Positions 38,374 through 45,246 of a stretch of DNA of 64,000 nt are shown here, piece by piece. The notes below the pieces were generated by a model, which saw nothing but the letters and a program-made list of their open reading frames with translations, was not told where the DNA came from and ran no database searches. This DNA is from an uncultured Sphingorhabdus sp. GTDB taxonomy: Bacteria; Pseudomonadota; Alphaproteobacteria; Sphingomonadales; Sphingomonadaceae. The position numbers and the translations under genes were made by a program. Numbering within the stretch: position 1 is the stretch's first letter; each line of letters begins with the position of its first letter. The stretch is from assembly GCA_947501885.1 (NCBI GenBank), contig CANMXN010000001.1, forward strand, positions 868,001 to 932,000. The letters run 5' to 3'.

Positions 38374-39681
38374 ATGAATAAGAGCGAAGAATTATATGAA
38401 CGTGCGCTACAAATCCTTCCTGGAGGATGTAGCCGTAATACGGTTCTTCGCAAACCTCATCCGCTTTACCACAGTCATGCCAATGGCGCTTTTATTACCG
38501 ATGTAGAAGGCGTTAAGCGTTGTGATTTTGCCAATAATATGGCGGCGCTCATTCATGGTCATGCGCATCCTGCTATTACTGAGGCAGTAACGCAGCAACT
38601 CAGCAAAGGCAGTGCTTCAACCTTTGCAAGCGAAATTGAAATTATATTCGCAGAGCATCTTATTGCGCGTAGTCCTTCGTTCGAGAAATTACGTTTTGTC
38701 AATAGCGGAACCGAAGCCGTTATGGCAGGGATAAAGGCAGCGCGAGCATATAGCGGAAAAGCCAAAATTGCCAAAGTAGAGGGCGCTTATCATGGGCTTT
38801 ATGATTATGCGGAGGCAAGCCAAACTGCCAAACCCGATAATTGGGGAACATCTGAAAACCCCCAAAGCGTAGCTGTTGCGCATGGAACACCACAATCTGC
38901 ACTTGATGATGTGATTATCATCCCTTTCAATGATATTGAAACATCCTTAAAAATATTAAATGTCCATAAAGATGATTTGGCGACATTATTAATTGATCTC
39001 ATGCCGCACCGTGTGGCGCTACACCCTGCCAATAAGGACTATGTCGAGGCCCTATTCAATTGGACACGCGAAAATAATATTTTGTTTTTTTGTGATGAAG
39101 TCATTACCTATCGCAGCGAATATGGCGGGGCGCAAAGTTGGTATGATATTGACCCTGATCTCACTGCCATGGGCAAGATGATTGGCGGCGGCTTCCCCGT
39201 TGGTGCGATTGCTGGAAAAGCTTCTATCATGGATGTGATGAATCCACTAAACAAACCAATTCTCTTTCCACATAGCGGCACATTTTCAGCCAACCCGATA
39301 ACAATGGTCGCGGGATATACGGCCATGTCCCTATTTGATCGAGATACTGTTACCGCGCTCAACAAACTTACCCAATATTGCCGTGACAAGATTACAGAGG
39401 CTATCAACATTGCCGATGTTGACGCCTGTGTTGCTGGCGCTGGGTCGATGTTCCGCCTGCATATGCGCCGCGATATACCCAATGATTATCGCAGTGCCTA
39501 TCAAGCTGAGAATAAAGAAATTTCATTTTTACTGGACCATCTTTTCGATAATGGCTTTTCCATGATTAATACATGTTCAGGGGCCTTATCCACAGTGATG
39601 GAAAAAAGGGATATAGACAATTTTGCTGATATATTGTTGGATGGGCTTCGCGCATTGAAGGCTAGGCGCACACTATACTAG
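38374..39681 (+). CDS. Class III aminotransferase, GSAM-like, beta-amino-acid type
   Basis: The start at 38374 is one base after the kamA stop. The 435-residue PLP enzyme has RFVNSGTEAVMAGI, the PLP-aspartate FFCDEVITYRS and the Schiff-base Lys268 in AMGKMIGGGFPVGA, then PHSGTFSANPITMVAGY. Its N-terminal PGGCSRNTVLRKPHPLY has an arginine (Arg21) where beta-amino-acid transaminases of this fold bind the substrate carboxylate; GSAM has a different sequence there. It is therefore more likely a beta-amino-acid aminotransferase than hemL. A 16-bp tandem repeat covers its stop codon. Confidence 0.78.
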   Translation: MNKSEELYERALQILPGGCSRNTVLRKPHPLYHSHANGAFITDVEGVKRCDFANNMAALIHGHAHPAITEAVTQQLSKGSASTFASEIEIIFAEHLIARSPSFEKLRFVNSGTEAVMAGIKAARAYSGKAKIAKVEGAYHGLYDYAEASQTAKPDNWGTSENPQSVAVAHGTPQSALDDVIIIPFNDIETSLKILNVHKDDLATLLIDLMPHRVALHPANKDYVEALFNWTRENNILFFCDEVITYRSEYGGAQSWYDIDPDLTAMGKMIGGGFPVGAIAGKASIMDVMNPLNKPILFPHSGTFSANPITMVAGYTAMSLFDRDTVTALNKLTQYCRDKITEAINIADVDACVAGAGSMFRLHMRRDIPNDYRSAYQAENKEISFLLDHLFDNGFSMINTCSGALSTVMEKRDIDNFADILLDGLRALKARRTLY

Positions 39682-39693
39682 GCGCACGCTATA
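39662..39693 (+). repeat. 16-bp near-perfect tandem repeat over the aminotransferase stop
   Basis: CTAGGCGCACACTATA (39662-39677) and CTAGGCGCACGCTATA (39678-39693) are adjacent and differ at one base. The first copy encodes the C-terminal ARRTLY region and the second contains the stop codon. A slippage duplication is the simplest explanation. Confidence 0.85.
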
Positions 39694-39712
39694 AAAGCAG
39701 AAAGCATATCAT

Positions 39713-41671
39713 ATGAAACTTGGTTGTTGTTACTATCCCGAACATTGGCCAGAGCAAGAATGGGCGCAAAATGCAGCCCATATGCATGCAATGGGTCTAT
39801 CAACTATTCGCATCGGTGAATTTGCATGGAGCCGCATAGAGTCTAAACAAGGCACATATGATTGGGCATGGCTTGATCGCGCAATAGAGAGCCTAGCCAA
39901 AGAAGGCCTTCACATCATATTGGGCACACCAACAGCGACGCCGCCCAAATGGTTAGTTGATGCGATGCCCGATATGATTGCTATTGATGCCAATGGCCGT
40001 CCTCGCAAATTTGGATCGCGGCGGCATTATTGTTTTTCGCACATGGGCTATCGCAAAGAGTGCGAGCGCATTACCAGCGAAATGGCCAAACGTTATGGTA
40101 AACATGAGGCTGTCATAGCTTGGCAAACCGACAATGAATATGGGTGCCATGACACAGTATTAAGCTATTCAAATGCTGCGCGAGATGCATTTCAAATATG
40201 GCTTAAAAATAAATATAGCGATATTGAGAGCTTAAATAGCGCTTGGGGCAATGTCTTTTGGAGCATGGAATATCAGAGCTTTACAGCCATTGATCTGCCC
40301 AATCTCACCGTTACCGAAGCAAACCCAGCACATAGATTAGACTATCGCCGCTTTGCATCTGATGAAGTAATATCATTCAACCAATTACAGGTTGATATTA
40401 TCCGTCAACATTCACCACAGCGCGATATTACGCATAATTTTATGGGTTTCTATACTGATTTTGACCATCATAAGCTGGGCCAAGATTTGGATATAGCAAC
40501 ATGGGATAGCTATCCGTTGGGATTTCTCGAAACATATCCTTTCAGCGAAGAAGAGCGCAACCAATATGCGCGCCAAGGCCATCCTGACATAGCCGCTTTT
40601 CATCATGATCTGTACCGCGGATGCTCTAATGGACGTTGGGGCGTTATGGAACAACAGCCAGGCCCCGTTAATTGGGCCAAGCATAATCCGGCACCACTCG
40701 ATGGCATGGTCAGATTATGGACACTCGAGGCGATGGCCCATGGTGCTGAATTTTGTTCCTATTTTCGTTGGCGGCAAGTGCCTTTTGCCCAAGAACAAAT
40801 GCATGCAGGTCTGTTGCGTGTAGATGGTGAGGAAGCGCAAGGTGCAATCGAAGCACGGCAAGCGGCACAAGACATAGAGAGCATAAAGGCTCAACAAATA
40901 ACAGATGACAGTTCAAATGTTGCGCTCATATTTGACTATGAAGCGCAATGGTTATTTGAAACACAGCCGCAAGGAGCAAGCTTTCAATATATCTGGTTGG
41001 TATTTGAACATTATACCGCCTTGCGAAAATTGGGCTTAAACGTTGACATAGTGCCAAAAGACGCTGACCTTAGCTCCTATGCAATGATCATCATTCCTAG
41101 TTTGCCTATTATTGATGATGATTTTCTTGCTAAGATCAAAACGCTCACTGTGCCGATATTATTTGGCCCGCGCAGTGGCAGCAAAACCAAAGATTTTGCA
41201 ATTCCTGACAATCTAGCACCGGGACCATTACAGGAATTAATCGATCTAAAAGTGATCCGTGTTGAGAGTTTACGTGATGGACTGCATTACTTCGGAACAA
41301 GCAGCAATAGCGATGACTTTCGTATAGATCATTGGATGGAAAGTATCGAATGCAGTGCAGAAATTATAGAAAAATGCAGCAATGATAATGCTATATTATG
41401 CCGTAATGGCAATATCCATTATCTCACCGCTTGGCCCTACCCAATGCTCTTGCAAAATATCATATCAAATATGGCTAAAGATACAGATTTAGCTATTGTA
41501 GAATTACCCGATACATTGCGTATCAGGCGTAAGGATAATCTCATATATGCTTTCAATTATGGTCTTAAAGACATTGATCTTTCTGACATAGATGATCGTT
41601 GGGATGATCGCGATTATATCATTGGCAGTGAAGATATCAAAGCTGCAGATTTTTCCATTTTCAAAGCTTGA
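39713..41671 (+). CDS. GH42 beta-galactosidase
   Basis: The 652-residue enzyme has the GH42 pattern from the start (KLGCCYYPEHWPEQEW, IRIGEFAWSRIE). The acid/base glutamate lies in AWQTDNEYGCH and the nucleophile glutamate in WGVMEQQPGPVNW. Residues 375 to 560 match the trimerisation/glutamine-amidotransferase-like domain. There is no signal peptide, so the enzyme is cytosolic. It follows the aminotransferase gene by 31 nt with no evident link to lysine. Its stop is one base from that of the LuxO-like gene, within a shared hairpin. Confidence 0.9.
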   Translation: MKLGCCYYPEHWPEQEWAQNAAHMHAMGLSTIRIGEFAWSRIESKQGTYDWAWLDRAIESLAKEGLHIILGTPTATPPKWLVDAMPDMIAIDANGRPRKFGSRRHYCFSHMGYRKECERITSEMAKRYGKHEAVIAWQTDNEYGCHDTVLSYSNAARDAFQIWLKNKYSDIESLNSAWGNVFWSMEYQSFTAIDLPNLTVTEANPAHRLDYRRFASDEVISFNQLQVDIIRQHSPQRDITHNFMGFYTDFDHHKLGQDLDIATWDSYPLGFLETYPFSEEERNQYARQGHPDIAAFHHDLYRGCSNGRWGVMEQQPGPVNWAKHNPAPLDGMVRLWTLEAMAHGAEFCSYFRWRQVPFAQEQMHAGLLRVDGEEAQGAIEARQAAQDIESIKAQQITDDSSNVALIFDYEAQWLFETQPQGASFQYIWLVFEHYTALRKLGLNVDIVPKDADLSSYAMIIIPSLPIIDDDFLAKIKTLTVPILFGPRSGSKTKDFAIPDNLAPGPLQELIDLKVIRVESLRDGLHYFGTSSNSDDFRIDHWMESIECSAEIIEKCSNDNAILCRNGNIHYLTAWPYPMLLQNIISNMAKDTDLAIVELPDTLRIRRKDNLIYAFNYGLKDIDLSDIDDRWDDRDYIIGSEDIKAADFSIFKA

Positions 41672-41688
41672 CTAACCAAGCTTTGAAA
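41659..41688. terminator. 12-bp perfect hairpin spanning two convergent stop codons
   Basis: TTTCAAAGCTTG (41659-41670) and CAAGCTTTGAAA (41677-41688) are perfect reverse complements around the 6-nt loop ACTAAC. The loop contains the end of the GH42 stop (TGA, 41669-41671) and the LuxO-like stop (TAG on the minus strand, 41672-41674). It would fold in RNA from either strand, so it could end both transcripts. There is no clear U-tract. Confidence 0.6.
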
Positions 41689-43165
41689 GATGATCAATAT
41701 CCACATTTTCTTGTGGTATATCCGCCAGCCATTTCTCACGCTTGCGATATAATGTCGATGGGCTAACTGCTAATTTTTTAGCAGCTTTCGTCACGCTTCC
41801 CCCGCAACTTGCTATTGTTTGCTCCACGACCATTTGTTCAATTTGATCCAGCGTCCGTCCTTCAATCCAATCTAAATTGTGCAAAGATACAGCTTGATTA
41901 GCGGCTTCTATTGCCTGCATAGCAGCCGCTTCCAAATTAGCAGAATTGATAGCCAATGGCTGTGATTTAACATGCTCAATATCATTGGGCGCAATAAATT
42001 CAGGGAGCATATCAATACCTAGCATCGGACCATCATACATAACAGCAGCGCGGCGCATTAAATTTTGTAATTCGCGGACATTACCAGGCCATTGATGTGT
42101 CTGTAATGCTTGTACCAATGAAGGTTCCATTGTTGAGAATGTCTTACCTTCCTCACCCGCATAATGTTGCAAAAATTCATTAGCAAGCAGCAATATATCA
42201 TCACCGCGTGCGCGTAGCGGCGGCAATTCTAATGGCACCACGGCTAGACGATAATAAAGGTCTTCACGAAAACGCCCTGCCCGCACCTCTTCCTGCGGGT
42301 TACGGTTCGTTGCGCAGATGATGCGTACATCAACATCTTCTGTTTTTGTTGCGCCAACACGCTGCACAGTGCCCGTTTGCAAAAACCGCAACAATTTCAC
42401 TTGCAACTTTAATTCCATCTCACAAATTTCATCAAGAAATAAAGTTCCGCCATTGGCGGCCTGCACTGCGCCAACTCGGTCTGTAATAGCACCCGTAAAA
42501 CTACCTTTCAAATGGCCAAAAAGCTCGGATTCCAATAAGTCTTCGGGAATAGCACCACAGTTAATCGCTATAAACGGTTTTTTTGCGCGAGGGCCTTTTT
42601 GATGAATAGCATCCGCACAAACTTCCTTACCCGTGCCACTTTCACCCGTAATAAATATAGTCGCTTTAGAGTGGCTAATATTATCAATTTGTTGATATAT
42701 ACGCTTCATTGGATCACAATTGCCAATAAAGCCCGCATAGCCATTTTCTTGAACTATGGGTTTTACGTCTTCAACTTGCGTGGCATTAGCCGCCTTACTA
42801 GCAACCGCACTTTTTACGGCCGCTACTAAACGTGCAGGCGCCAATGGTTTAACCATAAAATCATAAGCGCCAAGGCGCATTGCATCAATTGCACGATTGA
42901 TAGAACCATCTGCTGTAGCCACTATTATTGCATTACGCGCGACCACATTTTTATTATTATTAAGCCAATCCAAACCATCACCATCAGGCAATTGCAGGTC
43001 TAATAAGATCGCATCAAAGCCCGTTGGATGATTTGCTATTTGTTCATTTGCACTCGCCAAACTATCAACAATGACAGATTGAAAACCAGCACTTTCTAAA
43101 TCACCTGCATAGGCTAATGAAAGTGATGCAATATCTTCTATAATCAATATAATAGGTTTAAGCAT
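41672..43165 (-). CDS. LuxO-like sigma54-dependent response regulator
   Basis: The 497-residue activator has a receiver (acidic pair Glu10/Asp11, phospho-acceptor Asp56, Lys106), an AAA+ domain with Walker A GESGTGK (174-180), the sigma54 loop GSFTGA (221-226) and Walker B TLFLDE (241-246), and a Fis-type HTH at the C-terminus (GGSVTKAAKKLAVSPSTLYRK). Its AAA+ stretch closely resembles Vibrio LuxO (GFIGNCDPMKRIYQQID, FITGESGTGKEVCADAIH). The first residue of the sigma54 loop differs from the usual GAFTGA (Ser for Ala). Its ATG overlaps the H-NOX stop by eight bases (ATGCTTAA). It probably binds the TTGCA-N3-TGCAA boxes upstream. Confidence 0.9.
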   Translation of the reverse strand: MLKPIILIIEDIASLSLAYAGDLESAGFQSVIVDSLASANEQIANHPTGFDAILLDLQLPDGDGLDWLNNNKNVVARNAIIVATADGSINRAIDAMRLGAYDFMVKPLAPARLVAAVKSAVASKAANATQVEDVKPIVQENGYAGFIGNCDPMKRIYQQIDNISHSKATIFITGESGTGKEVCADAIHQKGPRAKKPFIAINCGAIPEDLLESELFGHLKGSFTGAITDRVGAVQAANGGTLFLDEICEMELKLQVKLLRFLQTGTVQRVGATKTEDVDVRIICATNRNPQEEVRAGRFREDLYYRLAVVPLELPPLRARGDDILLLANEFLQHYAGEEGKTFSTMEPSLVQALQTHQWPGNVRELQNLMRRAAVMYDGPMLGIDMLPEFIAPNDIEHVKSQPLAINSANLEAAAMQAIEAANQAVSLHNLDWIEGRTLDQIEQMVVEQTIASCGGSVTKAAKKLAVSPSTLYRKREKWLADIPQENVDIDHLSKLG

Positions 43166-43700
43166 TGACCATATCCTTTATTATAAAGCTTGCCCTTGTC
43201 CCGCCATCAGCAAAGCTCCATTGCAGATCACGCTGATCATCAAAATGCTCCATACATCCCTGTACCAGACCAAAGGCAACAGCAGCCATTGGACGATGTG
43301 ATTGATAAGTAAGCGTAAAACCTTTTTCATCTTTCCGACTTTCCACATGCGGCGGCCGCGCATCAGGGTATAAAACTCGAACCTCATTGTGGATGTGGCT
43401 TCCAACATGGGCCAATAAATCCTCTGCGTTAGAATATGCTTGCATAATATCAGGGTAGAGAATGAGAAATCTATTATAGAGAAATTTGCCGAAGAGACGA
43501 CATAGTTCAGCAGCATCAATACCAGATACAATTGATGCTTGTTCAACCATAGATAAGGCATATTCCGCAGGATAATTACCCACTGATGTAAAAGCTCCGT
43601 CATTAGGCAATTCAGAAGCTGTTATTACTTGATCAACAAATTCTGCTGATTTCACATGCTCCATAAAATGCACTAGTTCCGTGAATATTACGCCCTTCAT
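43158..43700 (-). CDS. H-NOX haem nitric-oxide-binding sensor
   Basis: The 180-residue stand-alone H-NOX protein begins MKGVIFTELVHFMEHV. It carries the haem-site residues of the family: proximal His104 in HNEVRVLYPDARPP and the haem-carboxylate motif YxSxR as Tyr132-Ser134-Arg136. Stand-alone bacterial H-NOX proteins bind NO and control a partner histidine kinase. This gene is followed by the LuxO-like gene and preceded by a sigma54 promoter. An AAGGAT SD precedes the ATG. The kinase partner is probably the one at 53982-56285. Confidence 0.92.
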   Translation of the reverse strand: MKGVIFTELVHFMEHVKSAEFVDQVITASELPNDGAFTSVGNYPAEYALSMVEQASIVSGIDAAELCRLFGKFLYNRFLILYPDIMQAYSNAEDLLAHVGSHIHNEVRVLYPDARPPHVESRKDEKGFTLTYQSHRPMAAVAFGLVQGCMEHFDDQRDLQWSFADGGTRASFIIKDMVNA

Positions 43701-43759
43701 ATTTCATCCTTCATTCTCATAATTGGCAGATCAATTCTGCATAATATGCAAAATGATAA

Positions 43760-43775
43760 AGCAACGCTCGTGCCA
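43760..43775 (-). promoter_or_regulatory. Sigma54 promoter of the H-NOX/LuxO-like operon
   Basis: On the minus strand TGGCACG-AGCG-TTGCT occupies 43775 down to 43760, with the invariant GG and GC separated by 10 nt. This matches the -24/-12 consensus TGGCACG-N4-TTGCW at every position. The expected start is near 43749, about 50 nt before the H-NOX ATG. Activator boxes lie on its upstream side. Confidence 0.85.
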
Positions 43776-43817
43776 ATCTCAATTCACATCAAAAACTACC
43801 ATTTCGCATCATATCTT

Positions 43818-43875
43818 TTGCAAAATGCAATAATCTTGATTTGCAATATGCAATAAAAAGGTTTGCAAATTGCAA
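43818..43875. promoter_or_regulatory. Three LuxO-type activator boxes
   Basis: Three perfect inverted repeats TTGCA-N3-TGCAA stand at 43818-43830 (N3 AAA), 43841-43853 (ATA) and 43863-43875 (AAT). They begin 23 and 22 nt apart, about two helix turns. They lie between two divergent sigma54 promoters, about 50 nt and 70 nt from their -24 elements, ideal for an enhancer-binding activator. The motif equals the LuxO site TTGCAWWWTGCAA that I recall from Vibrio qrr promoters. The rest of the 358-nt gap 43701-44058 shows no gene. Confidence 0.85.
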
Positions 43876-43938
43876 AGATCATCAAGTTTTTTCTGATCAT
43901 CTCTCTCATTTCAGACCATTTTGAACCAATTTTATAAT

Positions 43939-43954
43939 TGGCACGGCCATTGCA
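43939..43954 (+). promoter_or_regulatory. Sigma54 promoter of the polysaccharide-export operon
   Basis: TGGCACG-GCCA-TTGCA is an exact match to the sigma54 -24/-12 consensus (GG at 43940-43941, GC at 43952-43953). It predicts a start near 43965 and a leader of about 95 nt ahead of the export gene at 44059. Three activator boxes are upstream. Confidence 0.88.
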
Positions 43955-44058
43955 ATTTAAAATTCCGAAAATGCAAAGGTCTATATGGCCGTATTAATTA
44001 ATGGATCAGATTTGTTGCAAAATAATGCGTCATCATTGGTCGGATTTAGGAATAAAAA

Positions 44059-45243
44059 ATGATAAAGAAATTTATAATCGCATTGTCCATCACATCCCTA
44101 TTATCGGGTTGCGCTACTATGCGTCGGCCTACAAATGAACATGGTAGTTTCTATGCATGGCAACAACCTCTTAGCGATCAAGAAAAGCAGCTTCATTGTC
44201 AATCAACTATAACGCCAGCAGAGATTAATAACCTCGACTATGTCACCCCCAATCATTATTTATCAAACGCCAGCCTTCTTAATCCTAGCGACACTATAGA
44301 GCTTGTCGTAGCGGGCGATAAAGATAGCTTAACAGGCAGTTATAATATTGCTGATAATGGTGAGATATCATTGTTGGGCCAATATAGGATAAAACTTGCG
44401 GGCAAAACACTCATCGAAGCACAGACCCTCATTGCCAATCTACTCTTTCAAAAAGGCCTTATTCGAAGAAGTTCTCATGGTGTTCAACTTTCTATTACTG
44501 AATTAGGCAGCATCAATATTGCCGTAAAAGGGGCTGTTTTTTCTCAAGGTGTTTTGCGTATCGGTAACCGCACTCCCGAAACACGCACTGTGAATTTTAG
44601 CAATATTGAATATGGCGATTCCAACCCAGGGCGCAGCATCAGCACAGCATTACGAGCCGCAGGTGGTGTTAGGCCAGATGCTGAAATCAAAAATATATAT
44701 CTAATCCGTGATAATAGCTGGACTCAAATAGACTTGCGCGGTGCCATCACAGGTGCCCCTATTAAAGATATCCTCTTATCATCAGGAGATACAGTCATTG
44801 TTCCGTCTATTGGTTGCTTACAAGAGTCTTTGGTACGACCAACAGCCATTACACAACCAGGCATTGTTATATATTTATCAAACCTATCTCGTCCTGCTCT
44901 TAATAATGCATCATCATCTATCAACATCGATAGAACCAAAGTCCCTTATGGAACTCGCCTTTCGCAAGCTATGGTAGCAGCCAATTGCGTTGGTGGATCA
45001 TCCATGAATGCAGCAAGACAAGTGGTTTTAATGTCTCGTAATCCCTTTACAGGACAATCAGTTGTCATCTCACGCTCTGTAGAAAAATTGGTTCGCGAAG
45101 CAGATCGTGACAGCAAGGACCCCTATCTCATGCCGGGCGACAGCATAGCATGTTATGACAGTTTGGCCATGAACTTACGCGATGTTGTGAGCGTATTTAG
45201 CGAGACAATCTCACCCCTTATATTATTTAATAGTCTGGATTGA
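44059..45243 (+). CDS. Outer-membrane polysaccharide export lipoprotein (Wza/OPX family)
   Basis: The 394-residue protein has a lipoprotein signal (IIALSITSLLSGC). The polysaccharide export domain follows (PSDTIELVVAGDKDSLTGSYNIADNGEISLLG) and then SLBB-like repeats, for example GAVFSQGVLRIG and YGTRLSQAMVAANCVGGSSM. It would form the outer-membrane exit pore of an exopolysaccharide system. It opens the operon with the chain-length and polymerase genes and sits under a sigma54 promoter. Confidence 0.9.
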   Translation: MIKKFIIALSITSLLSGCATMRRPTNEHGSFYAWQQPLSDQEKQLHCQSTITPAEINNLDYVTPNHYLSNASLLNPSDTIELVVAGDKDSLTGSYNIADNGEISLLGQYRIKLAGKTLIEAQTLIANLLFQKGLIRRSSHGVQLSITELGSINIAVKGAVFSQGVLRIGNRTPETRTVNFSNIEYGDSNPGRSISTALRAAGGVRPDAEIKNIYLIRDNSWTQIDLRGAITGAPIKDILLSSGDTVIVPSIGCLQESLVRPTAITQPGIVIYLSNLSRPALNNASSSINIDRTKVPYGTRLSQAMVAANCVGGSSMNAARQVVLMSRNPFTGQSVVISRSVEKLVREADRDSKDPYLMPGDSIACYDSLAMNLRDVVSVFSETISPLILFNSLD

Positions 45244-45246
45244 TCC

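Noticed and set aside
38374-39681. Assignment of the aminotransferase as glutamate-1-semialdehyde aminomutase (hemL).
   Set aside because: The N-terminal motif has the SR pair of beta-aminotransferases and the gene is inside a catabolic operon.
44015-44028. TTGCAAAATAATGC between the sigma54 promoter and the export gene as a fourth activator box.
   Set aside because: The halves are six bases apart, one is incomplete, and it lies downstream of the predicted transcription start.
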